Of a DNA stretch of 64,000 nt, positions 17,958 through 27,207 are shown piece after piece (within the stretch, counting starts at the first letter, position 1; the number at the start of each line of letters is the position of its first letter). Under the pieces are notes generated by a model that ran no database searches, had not been told where the DNA came from, and saw nothing but the letters and a program-made list of their open reading frames with translations. This DNA comes from JBJTUH01 sp044346175. GTDB taxonomy: Bacteria > Cyanobacteriota > Vampirovibrionia > Vampirovibrionales > JAJTHC01. A program made the translations under genes and the position numbers. The stretch is taken from contig JBIIZQ010000008.1 in the NCBI GenBank assembly GCA_044346175.1, forward strand, positions 12,482 through 76,481, given 5' to 3'.

Positions 17958-19367
17958 ATGATTATTCGTGTGGTTCGTGGGACAAGTTTTAAAGCCTGCT
18001 TGAAGTATTTACTTAAAAAGCCTCTTGCCAAGGTTCTCATGACGCACGGGCTTTTGGGAGAAACCCCTGAGGCTTGGTTATGGGAGTTTGAAGCAGAAGC
18101 CTATGACAGTACCAAGGTTATACTACCCGTGTATCACCTTGCCATTGCCTTGCATCCTCAGGATAATCCTAAAGCAACCGACACCCTTTTTTGTGACCTT
18201 GCTCAAAGTATTGTGGAAGCCTTAGAGATTGCTCATCATCAATGGCTTTTAGTACGCCATTTTGATACCCCTCATGCCCATGTCCATTTAATGCTCAATC
18301 GGGTTTACCAAGGCAAAGCCACGTCACAGGAGTATGACCATACAAAACTCCAAGCCATTGCTAGAAACCTTGAAAATACACATCAGTTGCAAGCACCCAA
18401 ACACCGATTAACACCACAACAACTCAAACTTCCCAAAAAGTTCCAAACATCTGAAGGCTCTCAACCTCCAACGAAGCCTCCTGCACGTCAAACTTTAGGG
18501 CTAGGGGATGCCCTCCCCTCTTGGCAACCCTCCTGGAAGCCTTGGCAAAGGCTCCTGAAAGGGATTGCTTCTCAGCAGTATCAACAAGGGTGCCTGGGTT
18601 TTCCAAGTAAACTTGTACGTCCTGAAGCATTGAGTCAAGCCCTCATAGATGAGTTACAAAGTATGGTGCATCAACAGCTTTTGCCACTTTTGTACCAACA
18701 GTTATCCCCCCAACGCCTCCCTAATGCCATGGTACAGGCCTTGATGTACTGGATGCTTCAAGCACGTTTGCGAGGCTATGCAACTTGGATTACTCGGGAA
18801 AAACAACAAGACAAAACGGTCCCTGATAGTGCTTGGCATGTGATGCACAATTTGGGTTGGCGACGAGATAGCCTTGCCAAGTTGTTGTGTCATACGATGC
18901 AATCTGACACTCAAAAAGCTGACACTGAAAAGGCTCTTCATGACACCCCTGAAAGCCTGTGGAAGATGACAACCACACGTTTGGTAAGGTTACAGCATCG
19001 TGCGAGGAAAGCGGTTTTACCTCCTAAAAGACGTAAACCGTACATGATTGACTGGGGATTTCGGATTGGGCGTGCTGTGCATCGTTTCATGATGTTGGAA
19101 ACCATGCGACATCAGCTAATACAGACCTCTCAAGAGGCTCGTCATGTCACAGCACCTCAGAGGCATGAGGCGGTTTTACGACATTATCATCAAGCGATGC
19201 AACACGCTTATGGCCTGTGGGTGCATGGGGTGGTCTCAACGCAACATCCTTTGGTGGCTTGGGGAATGCCGATATGGTACAAAACGCACTGGGGACAGCT
19301 CCCCGTGAGATACTGCTGGGCGATGCAACGCCTTATTGTAGAGGCTTGGCTGGCTCAGGTGTGTTAG
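17958..19367 (+). CDS. Relaxase/mobilisation nuclease (MobA/VirD2-type)
   Basis: 469 residues. The N-terminal relaxase domain shows motif I with the probable nicking tyrosine (C-L-K-Y-L-L, Y17). The metal-binding histidine motif is H-F-D-T-P-H-A-H-V-H at 101-110, followed by L-M-L-N-R. Such enzymes nick plasmid or element DNA at oriT, stay bound to the 5' end and pilot it through a conjugation pore. The C-terminal 250 residues are basic, Gln/His-rich and unassigned. No coupling protein, pilus gene or integrase is visible, so this would be a mobilisable rather than self-transmissible module. It ends 11 bases before the convergent Maf gene. Confidence 0.85.
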   Translation: MIIRVVRGTSFKACLKYLLKKPLAKVLMTHGLLGETPEAWLWEFEAEAYDSTKVILPVYHLAIALHPQDNPKATDTLFCDLAQSIVEALEIAHHQWLLVRHFDTPHAHVHLMLNRVYQGKATSQEYDHTKLQAIARNLENTHQLQAPKHRLTPQQLKLPKKFQTSEGSQPPTKPPARQTLGLGDALPSWQPSWKPWQRLLKGIASQQYQQGCLGFPSKLVRPEALSQALIDELQSMVHQQLLPLLYQQLSPQRLPNAMVQALMYWMLQARLRGYATWITREKQQDKTVPDSAWHVMHNLGWRRDSLAKLLCHTMQSDTQKADTEKALHDTPESLWKMTTTRLVRLQHRARKAVLPPKRRKPYMIDWGFRIGRAVHRFMMLETMRHQLIQTSQEARHVTAPQRHEAVLRHYHQAMQHAYGLWVHGVVSTQHPLVAWGMPIWYKTHWGQLPVRYCWAMQRLIVEAWLAQVC

Positions 19368-19378
19368 TGTGTTGCGTC

Positions 19379-21499
19379 TTAAGAGGGGTAGGTATGCACT
19401 TCCGTACGAGGCGTGGTTTTTAGGGCTACAGGGTCTGGTATACTGGCACTCAGGGCTTGGAATCGTTGCGTATCTTGCACAGAAGGCAAAGACCTCGGGG
19501 TTTGGTTTACTTGATAACGTGCTTCATTGCAAAGTGTGTTTAACCTATGAGCCTCTTCTTCAAATCCAAGTTTACTGAGTAAAGCAAACCAAGCGGGACG
19601 AATCGTATGGTAGAGTGTGTTTTGCATCGCTTCAAATAAAGCACGTTGCCCTTTGATGTGGTTAAACAGGTCTTCTGTCGATTTTGGGGTCACCATGCCA
19701 TACAGTTGCTGAAAATACATCATGGGGATACTTGCACAGTGGCTGATTAAAGGGTTGGCAGTGAGTGCTAAAAGTAAGTCCTGTGTCCCTTGTTGTATTG
19801 CTGGTAAGTGGGCGAGGAGGGTATCTCGGTTTGGTTGATGAAGCAGGGCATCGATTAAGTGCATTTGCTTTGTCAGTGTTTGGAGCATCTCCGATAACTG
19901 GTAAGCTTCCTTCACCAAACCCTCCATAAACCACGAAACACCTTGTGCTGAAGGGTGCTTTTCGGATGTGAAAAGAGGTTTTAAAGCTTGCTGTATCTGC
20001 TCATGAAGCGGTGGCATAGAAGCTGGGAGGTAGTGGTATGTTTCTTGATACAGTGGTAGCAAAGCTTGGGGTGTGAGGGTTGTATAGCCTTCCACCAAAG
20101 CCCCACCTACAGAGATATTCCAAGCAGCTTGCTGAGGATAAAAAGTACGGAGAAATTGTAATTCATCACGATATTGCTTGAAGTCGCTTGTTGTCCAGAG
20201 GGTCTCTTCAGGGGTTTGACCTTGTATTTTCAAAAGATGATGGGTATACCCTGAATGACTTTCGGTCGTGTGGAGGGTCAGTACGCCATTTTCAAGCACG
20301 TCCGCTTGAACCCCTCCCGCATACACTTGATTACCTTTCATGGCAAGGTCAATGCCCGCAAGCGTTACATGGCTACACCCCATCCTAAAAGCAACTTCAG
20401 TGCTGACAACTGCCACCCCACCCCCACCAATATGTTGCACGAGTCCAAGAGGTTGATGCTCGGGGTGATAATGTTTTGCCAAGTACTCTAAAAATTGGGC
20501 GACGAACTCATTGTTTTTTGCACAGTAGAGCAGGGCATGATTTTGAGGTGCAAGGGTGAATGTTTCTGGTGGTGCAAAGCCAGGTACAATCAACGTAATG
20601 CCTTCAAGATAGCCTTCTGGTAAACCAAAAAACTGTTCCTTGGCACTGACGGGGTCATAGAAAAAGGCAAAATGAGGCTTGATACCGTATTCAGAAAGTC
20701 GACGTAGTGCGCCACCCACGGCAAGTAAAACGGTTTGACCCTCTTCCGCTAAGCATTTTAGGGTAGGGAGGGCATCATCTAAGGAAGGCCCCCTCCCAAT
20801 CACCACTGCAGGCCGATGCTTAAACAGTGCATGGAAAGCTTCAAGATGGTACCACTGAGGGTAAATGGCAAGGTTTTCTAAAAGATTAAGCACCTGTAGG
20901 TCATGACGGGCATAAAAAGTATTTAAACCCAATTGTGCCTCTTTTTTGAAGTCATCAATCCATGTACTGATGCGTTCATGTTTCTCGGGCGACCAAAGTT
21001 TTTGGTAACCTTCTCCTGCGTACAGAACATCCATGCGTTCAGGGAAAAGGGTCTGTTTGGCAAATCTGGCACGGATACCATCTAACGTATGTACGAGTGA
21101 GACATGAGCGTGCTTAAATAGCCCTGTAAAATTCACCTCGCTCAATAAAAATTTAAGCAATGGCAAATTATCTTCATAAATCACAATCTGCCCTGTCGTT
21201 TCACGTGCAGCGAGCTGAGCCAAAAACCCCATCCCAAAACCCAGAATAATATGCGTTGACACCTTTCCTCGTGGGGTGTGGGTTTGTTTCCAGAGCATTT
21301 TAGCCTCTTGATGTCCACCTGTCATGGCCTGAAGAGGGATACCGTTTAGGCATAACGTGATACCTCCGTCTTGGGTTTCTTGTACTTGCCAAGCGTCTTC
21401 GGTCAATGCTTCACAGTTACATATTGCCTCAATGAGGGCTTCGTGCCGAGTGTCAAAAAGCTGTAGGGCATGGAGGTTTTGAGCAAGAAAGGTCATCAT
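19379..21499 (-). CDS. Maf-family motility-associated glycosyltransferase-like protein (DUF115)
   Basis: About 706 residues. The N-terminal region (I-L-G-F-G-M-G-F-L-A-Q, I-V-I-Y-E-D-N) is followed by the DUF115 core: A-V-V-I-G-R-G-P-S-L-D-D, a G-G-A-L-R-R-L segment, and H-V-T-L-A-G-I-D-L-A. Maf proteins add nonulosonic acids such as pseudaminic acid to flagellin, which agrees with flgK and flgL nearby. The ATG-ATG at 21499 is preferred because AGGAG lies 15 bases upstream; starting at 21529 would put that site inside the gene. No sugar-synthesis genes are in the window. Confidence 0.82.
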   Translation of the reverse strand: MMTFLAQNLHALQLFDTRHEALIEAICNCEALTEDAWQVQETQDGGITLCLNGIPLQAMTGGHQEAKMLWKQTHTPRGKVSTHIILGFGMGFLAQLAARETTGQIVIYEDNLPLLKFLLSEVNFTGLFKHAHVSLVHTLDGIRARFAKQTLFPERMDVLYAGEGYQKLWSPEKHERISTWIDDFKKEAQLGLNTFYARHDLQVLNLLENLAIYPQWYHLEAFHALFKHRPAVVIGRGPSLDDALPTLKCLAEEGQTVLLAVGGALRRLSEYGIKPHFAFFYDPVSAKEQFFGLPEGYLEGITLIVPGFAPPETFTLAPQNHALLYCAKNNEFVAQFLEYLAKHYHPEHQPLGLVQHIGGGGVAVVSTEVAFRMGCSHVTLAGIDLAMKGNQVYAGGVQADVLENGVLTLHTTESHSGYTHHLLKIQGQTPEETLWTTSDFKQYRDELQFLRTFYPQQAAWNISVGGALVEGYTTLTPQALLPLYQETYHYLPASMPPLHEQIQQALKPLFTSEKHPSAQGVSWFMEGLVKEAYQLSEMLQTLTKQMHLIDALLHQPNRDTLLAHLPAIQQGTQDLLLALTANPLISHCASIPMMYFQQLYGMVTPKSTEDLFNHIKGQRALFEAMQNTLYHTIRPAWFALLSKLGFEEEAHRLNTLCNEARYQVNQTPRSLPSVQDTQRFQALSASIPDPVALKTTPRTEVHTYPS

Positions 21500-21853
21500 C
21501 ACAGTGGGCGGATACTCCTGCAATAGCATCGAAAGACAATCAAAGGACTTTGGTACTCACAGTGTAGAGGATATGCTTTAGGGTCGTGACGGTGTAGGAT
21601 AAAACTTCAGTTCCTTATAGGAGCAAGACATAAAACCCAGATGCCTCATCTCAAGAGACCCCAAGGTATGAATACTTTGTAGCCACACGACAAAAAAACA
21701 AACAACCTATCACGTCTAAAATATCCCTATCGTGCTAGGTACTTTTACAGTGTCATTCTTTGATGATACGCTTTCTGATATGCGAAAAACAGAATCTGAG
21801 ATTTTAAGTCTGGTGTTATAGAAAAAAACGAAAAAATTGACATTGTATCCCAT
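21500..21853. other. Divergent intergenic region
   Basis: About 350 bases between the Maf-like gene and the next plus-strand gene, AT-rich toward its right end. A TTGACA at 21837-21842 is only 11 bases from the start codon and is not credible as a -35 for that start. No RNA gene or repeat recognised. Confidence 0.5.
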
Positions 21854-23155
21854 ATGTTTACTACTACGACCCTTACGCCCCTAGTCAACACCTTGCGTCT
21901 TAAAAAACAGGATAAAGCTTCAAAGGGTACTTTCAACACTGAAACGCAACACTCATGGAGGGATGCTGATTTTTCAAATAGAAGCAACTTTACAGTAAAA
22001 CCATTCACACATCAGGCAAGTAGCTTTCTATCTTCTCCTATTCAGGTTCAGACTTCATCTACCCTGAAACATAAGCCAGCTTACCCGTCCCGTTTTGGGG
22101 AAATTATCATTGCACCAAACACACGTATCATTCATACTATGCCCATGCAGGATATTCATAAGCTTTTTGGGCATTTGAATGAACTTTCAAAAAAATATCA
22201 GTTTGCCGCACCGCATCTTACAGGAGGCTTTGCATTGAGTTGGCTAGAAGCACTCAAGCAACAACGTTCTGACATTAAGGTAAGAGACCTAGATATCCTC
22301 CTCTGGATGCAGAAAGGCAAACAGAACGAAAATGTCTCTTGGCGTGACGCATTTGTAGCCTTTACAAACGATTTAAAACAACGTTTAGAAACAGACCTTA
22401 AGATACCCTTCGAGGTCATTCCTAAGCCCGATTCAGAAAAAAATTACCCCACACCAAGAGCCATCCGTGTGATTGTGCCTAAAAATAGAGAAGAAAGGTC
22501 AAAGTATCCTATACTGGACCTCTTTATGGCACCTTCTCAAGCAAGCGTTGCATTGGCGGATACACTTACCAACAAACATGCTTTACGATTCCCCTTAACC
22601 CCTCATACCTCACAGGAGGGCATCCATCGTTTACTTAAGGACTACGAGACCCCTGTCACGATGATGAAAAACGCATCGACATTTGAAACACCCCATAAAC
22701 CAGACCGATTGATTTTTAAAATGGCAACCCTTCAAAGCAAGCTGCCTCAAACTATCGACACCTCTCAAGTGCGGTCTCTTATCGACCAAGTTTCTCAATT
22801 AAGCGTGACCCCAGAACCTACCATTAAAAAACAGGGGGAAGTCCTCCGCCGAACCTTACGTTTATTGTTTGTGCCACACCCTGAGGCTGCTTTCAATATG
22901 ATGCAACGTAGTCAGCTCCTTTCCAAATGCCTGCCGCATACGCCCTTAAACAATAAGCTTGTGGCTTACACGCTCTTAGAAAACTTTAAAAAGATAGGTA
23001 GTGAGCCTATTTCGGATGCAGCAAAACTTCAAAAAGCTGTTAAACACCTTGAAGAAACCCTAACATCGGCAGGAGATGGACTCATTGAAGAGGCTCTTAA
23101 GCAACTACAGGTTGCATACATACACTCACCAAAACCCTCTGTCCCCTCTGCTTGA
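21854..23155 (+). CDS. Putative nucleotidyltransferase-fold protein
   Basis: 433 residues. After a disordered N-terminal 85 residues there is a pattern like the DNA polymerase-beta nucleotidyltransferase superfamily. It shows T-G-G-F-A-L-S-W-L-E-A-L, then V-R-D-L-D-I-L-L-W with two aspartates, and later a third acidic strand P-I-L-D-L-F. The C-terminal half is helical, as in poly(A)-polymerase-like or AbiEii-like proteins. The substrate is unknown. It lies just upstream of the SIR2 gene but has a 134-base gap with its own promoter between, so joint function is not established. No named family is claimed; the assignment rests on spacing of G-G and D-x-D motifs. Confidence 0.5.
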   Translation: MFTTTTLTPLVNTLRLKKQDKASKGTFNTETQHSWRDADFSNRSNFTVKPFTHQASSFLSSPIQVQTSSTLKHKPAYPSRFGEIIIAPNTRIIHTMPMQDIHKLFGHLNELSKKYQFAAPHLTGGFALSWLEALKQQRSDIKVRDLDILLWMQKGKQNENVSWRDAFVAFTNDLKQRLETDLKIPFEVIPKPDSEKNYPTPRAIRVIVPKNREERSKYPILDLFMAPSQASVALADTLTNKHALRFPLTPHTSQEGIHRLLKDYETPVTMMKNASTFETPHKPDRLIFKMATLQSKLPQTIDTSQVRSLIDQVSQLSVTPEPTIKKQGEVLRRTLRLLFVPHPEAAFNMMQRSQLLSKCLPHTPLNNKLVAYTLLENFKKIGSEPISDAAKLQKAVKHLEETLTSAGDGLIEEALKQLQVAYIHSPKPSVPSA

Positions 23156-23217
23156 TTTTTCCTCTTTTCAAAAGCTCTTTTATTAAAAAAAGATAAATAT
23201 CTTTAGCAATAGCTAAA

Positions 23218-23245
23218 TTGACGAGTATACTATTTAGTGGATAAT
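23218..23245 (+). promoter_or_regulatory. Sigma-70-type promoter for the SIR2 gene
   Basis: TTGACG (23218-23223) and GATAAT (23240-23245) are separated by 16 bases; each differs from consensus at one position. It lies 44 bases before the TTG start. The region is AT-rich, so chance matches are easier than usual. Confidence 0.6.
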
Positions 23246-23289
23246 AACCTTAAAATAATTGACACGAATATTTAGAGAGTTTAAAACCC

Positions 23290-24225
23290 TTGGTTATTCA
23301 CATTACACACCCTACTGATTTCCCTCCCTCCTTTCTTGAAGCCTATCGTCAAGGCAAGCTCGTTTTTTTCTGTGGTGCTGGCATCTCGAATTATGGTAGT
23401 GCATTGCCTGCTTATTATGCTTCGTTTAAAGCCTTGGTTAGGGCTGTGCTTGACTGCTTTGACCCTTCTTGGGAATCAAATATTCACACGCTAAAGTATC
23501 AGTTATATGAGAAATATAAATATGACGAATTACTTGAGAACTTAGATGAGGATTACGGGCGTGATGGAATTCACAGCCATATTAAATCCCTGTTTCAAAA
23601 TAGACTGCCAATAGATTTGCAATTAAATCACCATAGTATTCTGTTAAATTTGGCAAGACCAACCCAAAATCAAGGGTTCGTACAGCTAGTCACTACCAAT
23701 TTTGATACTTGCTTCAGTATGGCAAGTGGCAATGAACGTATTAAAGAGTTCTATGCCCCTCTACTACCTATCCCTAGAGGTGAGATGAATTACCCTCATG
23801 CAATTACCTATTTACATGGCAATGTGTCAGACCCGATGTTGGAAAACAATCTTATATATAGTAGTTCTGATTTTGGGAAAGCTTATATTAGTGATGGCTA
23901 TGCTGCCCGCTTTATCAGCGAACTAACCAAAAACTATACGATATGCTTTATCGGTTATAGTGTAAATGACCCCATCATGCGCTACACTCTGTCTGGTGTT
24001 AAAGCAGTCAAAAGAGAAACAGCTGAAGCTCATACTCCAGAAATATTCACACTTACTTCTTTCAGTGATAACTCCTTGGAGCGTCGTCAAGAAAGAGAAG
24101 CACTCGAATTATTAGGATTGAGTGTCCTAGAATTTGAAAACTACCCTGCCATGTGGCATTGTTTGGAAACATGGTACACCTACCAAACACAAGATATATT
24201 TGAGTTAGCACGGGCAAATTTCTAA
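23290..24225 (+). CDS. SIR2-domain NADase-like defence protein
   Basis: 311 residues from a TTG start preceded by GAGAG. SIR2 motifs in order are F-F-C-G-A-G-I-S (26-33), V-T-T-N-F-D (134-139), Y-L-H-G (174-177) and G-Y-S-V-N-D-P (222-228). The likely catalytic pair is N137 and H176. In bacterial SIR2 defence families (ThsA, DSR, SIR2-HerA) this domain degrades NAD+ after phage recognition and stops cell growth. The next large gene is in the same frame, separated by this gene's TAA and 15 open codons. The protein alone lacks a sensor domain, so the neighbour is its obvious partner. Confidence 0.85.
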   Translation: MVIHITHPTDFPPSFLEAYRQGKLVFFCGAGISNYGSALPAYYASFKALVRAVLDCFDPSWESNIHTLKYQLYEKYKYDELLENLDEDYGRDGIHSHIKSLFQNRLPIDLQLNHHSILLNLARPTQNQGFVQLVTTNFDTCFSMASGNERIKEFYAPLLPIPRGEMNYPHAITYLHGNVSDPMLENNLIYSSSDFGKAYISDGYAARFISELTKNYTICFIGYSVNDPIMRYTLSGVKAVKRETAEAHTPEIFTLTSFSDNSLERRQEREALELLGLSVLEFENYPAMWHCLETWYTYQTQDIFELARANF

Positions 24226-24270
24226 CTTTGTCTAATCAATCGTTTTTACGCTAGTATCAGAAAAAAAACT

Positions 24271-27207
24271 ATGTATAACGAACTATTTAATCCAACCTCT
24301 AAACAATACTTTGTATTAAAAAACCTTATTCCCAACCCTGATACCTACCTACAATATCCTTTCTATCCTCATTGGGATAAGCTGCCGTTTGGACTCCTTA
24401 AAGCCGTCCAGAAGGTGCATATCATGCAAACCACACCTAAAGAAAAGCGTCAATCGGATGAGCTTGAACTCTACACAAAAATAGAGGCGTTGCCAAACCT
24501 AATTTTGCCTGACTACAAACCCCATCAGTCGACAGGTTCTATTTATGGTCATTTTATTGGGGAGCGTCATAAACCCCTCCACCCTATTACAAGGGGCTGG
24601 GTGTTCCTTATCGGAAAACATATCCATGACCCTGAAGTGTTCCAGTGGCTTATCACCCAAAGTAATGTATTACATCCAGCGTTAGAGGATGAGATAGCAA
24701 GGGCATTAGCTCATGACAAGACATTTACGATGGATGAGGGTTTAAGGGAAGCTTGGCGAGTACTGCTGTTAAAGCAAACGTGGGATAGCAAACCACGGTA
24801 TTGTCCTAATTTTGACGACGCAAGTGAAGAAGCTGATGAGCTTAAACTTTGGTTGAGAGACATACTCAAACCTCGCATTGTAATACGACCACCTCATGAT
24901 TATGAAAAGCTATCCAGTAAAAAATTTCCTTCATACCGTGTTGAGCTTATTTTTTTGCATGATGATATTGAACAATATCGACTTTCTCAATGGATGCAAA
25001 AGAATACACCTGTCTTTTGGTACAACCTTTTTGAAGCTATTGAGCATAGCTTAAAGCAGTATATTGAACTTACTAAGGAAATCACTCCAAAAGAAGATAC
25101 CTTGAGCTTTATCCTTGAAGTTGCTTCCATCATTGACCATAAGCAAAACCTTGGATTTAGTAACTTGGTAAGTCTATTTAATCATCTTGAAGCTTGCTTT
25201 GAGGCTTTAATCCAGCATGATGAAGGCACAAAGTGGTGTGCTGATGCGTTAGAACGCTTTGCAAGTAAGCCTGAAGCCCTTTGGTATCGTATCGTATTAG
25301 CGTATGTCACAAAATATCCTGATGTATTGAACCCATCCCTTGCTTGGCAGGTTTTAAGAGCCAATGGTTATAGTGTGATTCAACACATGGGGAGCATGAT
25401 TCGGAAGGAGTTTTTTGATTTACTTGAGAGTAAACACAAAAACCTATCACTACCCAACGATATTTTAGAAGCGATTTATACCCAAATTCGTGCCTCTACA
25501 GCCACTAAATATGGCAATATCAACTGGCATCCTGATAGAAATTATAAGGTATTAGAGACTCTCAAAAACAACCATGCCTTGCTTCCTCCCGATTTAGACG
25601 CACTCTATAGTCAATATAAAGAGGCGTTCAAGACTGACCGTGAAGCCGACGATAGTCACAAATTTCCTATATATTTAAGCCCACTAAGCTTTGGAGACAT
25701 CAGCAAATTGCCTGAAGATGAAGAAGCGATTTTTAAGCGTTTTCGGAAAGCAGACTCTTTTAAGGTCTGTGGTGAACTGGCATCATACACCGAAAAATAT
25801 CCTCAAAAAGGAGTTAAGGTTTTTATTGCCTTACTGATGGAAGCCTTCTTTATAAGTTTGTGCTATTTCGATAAGGCACTCACCAAAACCCTGTGTTATG
25901 GTGATATGCTGTTGCTACCTTGGCATATCCATAGATTTGAGTTCTACTGTGGGGAACTCGCCATGTACTTACGCCGAGGATTAAGCGGTGTTCAACTCCA
26001 AGAAAGACAAATAGCAAACTATGAAACCCAACTTAAAGAAAATGCCTTAACCCTGTTACCCCTGTATGAAACGTTATGGGCGTTGCAACTGAAAGATATC
26101 GCACACTCCACGAGTGGCTATATCAGGCATTATTGTTCCATACTATCGCAAGAAGAACCTCACAGATTTTGGGCTTTATTTGATAAAGCTTGGCAAGCTT
26201 CTGAAGAACTCCCCGAGCCTAACATTGGCAAAGGTTTTTATGATGACAATTTTAACGCAACAATCAATCAATGTATTGGGAAACTTCTTGAAGCCTTACT
26301 ATCATTAGAATTGGATAGGTATCGGTCAGGTGAATCTCAAGAGCAAGTATCCTTTCAACTGAGTGAAAAAACAAAAAGCTACTTAGAGGCATTTATACAA
26401 CGAGATAAGGCAGCATATGCTTATAGTATGCTAGGTGCGTACTTGCCTCTTTTATTTCAAGTTCATCGAGCATGGGCAGAAGCACATCTACTGCCACTTA
26501 TAACCCAACAAGAGCAAAGAAGCTTCCCAAAATCCAAAGCATTGGTTGAAGGGATTGTAGGTTACGGTAAGCAAAGCTATGATTTAGAGAAATATCTTCA
26601 AACCGCTTGGTTAAATTTGGATACCAAGGCTTACTTTAGCACCAATGCAGATATGCTGAAGAGACATATCGGCAAGTTAATGAGTCTTTATTTTTACGAT
26701 GAAGGTGACAATACCATGACGCCGATAGAGTATCATAAGTCGCTGAAAGCCATGCCTACCGAAAGCTTAAATACAGTTGCTTGGTGTCTTCGCCAAGTTA
26801 ATGAACTCACTGAAACTTCTTTCAATAGGGTGGAAGATTTTTTCAAGATTGCTTGGCCTAAAGAGCTTAATAAGCTAGATGCCCAGCAAACGACCTATTT
26901 TATTATGTTTGCCATGCAATACCCAAAGCACTTTAGGCGTATCATTAACCTACTCAAAGAGGAAAACCTCATCATGCAGTACGAAGAAAGAGGTGTCATT
27001 CTTCTTCCTTACGAGGACAAAGAAGGTAAAAAGCTTCAAGCACTATCTGATGAGGACTTTACACTACTCTGTGAGGTTCTGTGTCAACATCTACCTGTAA
27101 CGGCGAAAAATACAGACTATTTTTTAACGGAGTTAAAAGTATACTTGGAAAAGAAAGCATGCCCGATGCCTGAATGCTTACAGGGCTATTTTGCACAGTT
27201 TGCTTAG
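24271..27207 (+). CDS. Large helical protein, probable partner of the SIR2 protein
   Basis: 978 residues, apparently all-helical, rich in Leu, Tyr, Trp, Lys and Glu, with short helix pairs resembling HEAT-like or other solenoid repeats. No Walker, nuclease or transmembrane motif was found. No good ribosome site precedes the ATG (AGAAAAAAAACT only). The frame is continuous with the SIR2 gene apart from one TAA, and a joined product of about 1,305 residues would match the length class of single-chain DSR-type SIR2 proteins, whose C-terminal part senses phage proteins. It may therefore be the sensor half of a split system, or the broken half of a recently interrupted gene. Its end overlaps convergent ymdB by 4 bases. 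Confidence 0.75.
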   Translation: MYNELFNPTSKQYFVLKNLIPNPDTYLQYPFYPHWDKLPFGLLKAVQKVHIMQTTPKEKRQSDELELYTKIEALPNLILPDYKPHQSTGSIYGHFIGERHKPLHPITRGWVFLIGKHIHDPEVFQWLITQSNVLHPALEDEIARALAHDKTFTMDEGLREAWRVLLLKQTWDSKPRYCPNFDDASEEADELKLWLRDILKPRIVIRPPHDYEKLSSKKFPSYRVELIFLHDDIEQYRLSQWMQKNTPVFWYNLFEAIEHSLKQYIELTKEITPKEDTLSFILEVASIIDHKQNLGFSNLVSLFNHLEACFEALIQHDEGTKWCADALERFASKPEALWYRIVLAYVTKYPDVLNPSLAWQVLRANGYSVIQHMGSMIRKEFFDLLESKHKNLSLPNDILEAIYTQIRASTATKYGNINWHPDRNYKVLETLKNNHALLPPDLDALYSQYKEAFKTDREADDSHKFPIYLSPLSFGDISKLPEDEEAIFKRFRKADSFKVCGELASYTEKYPQKGVKVFIALLMEAFFISLCYFDKALTKTLCYGDMLLLPWHIHRFEFYCGELAMYLRRGLSGVQLQERQIANYETQLKENALTLLPLYETLWALQLKDIAHSTSGYIRHYCSILSQEEPHRFWALFDKAWQASEELPEPNIGKGFYDDNFNATINQCIGKLLEALLSLELDRYRSGESQEQVSFQLSEKTKSYLEAFIQRDKAAYAYSMLGAYLPLLFQVHRAWAEAHLLPLITQQEQRSFPKSKALVEGIVGYGKQSYDLEKYLQTAWLNLDTKAYFSTNADMLKRHIGKLMSLYFYDEGDNTMTPIEYHKSLKAMPTESLNTVAWCLRQVNELTETSFNRVEDFFKIAWPKELNKLDAQQTTYFIMFAMQYPKHFRRIINLLKEENLIMQYEERGVILLPYEDKEGKKLQALSDEDFTLLCEVLCQHLPVTAKNTDYFLTELKVYLEKKACPMPECLQGYFAQFA

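Noticed and set aside
21837..21842. TTGACA as -35 of the gene at 21854
   Set aside because: Only 11 bases before the start codon; transcription would begin inside the gene.
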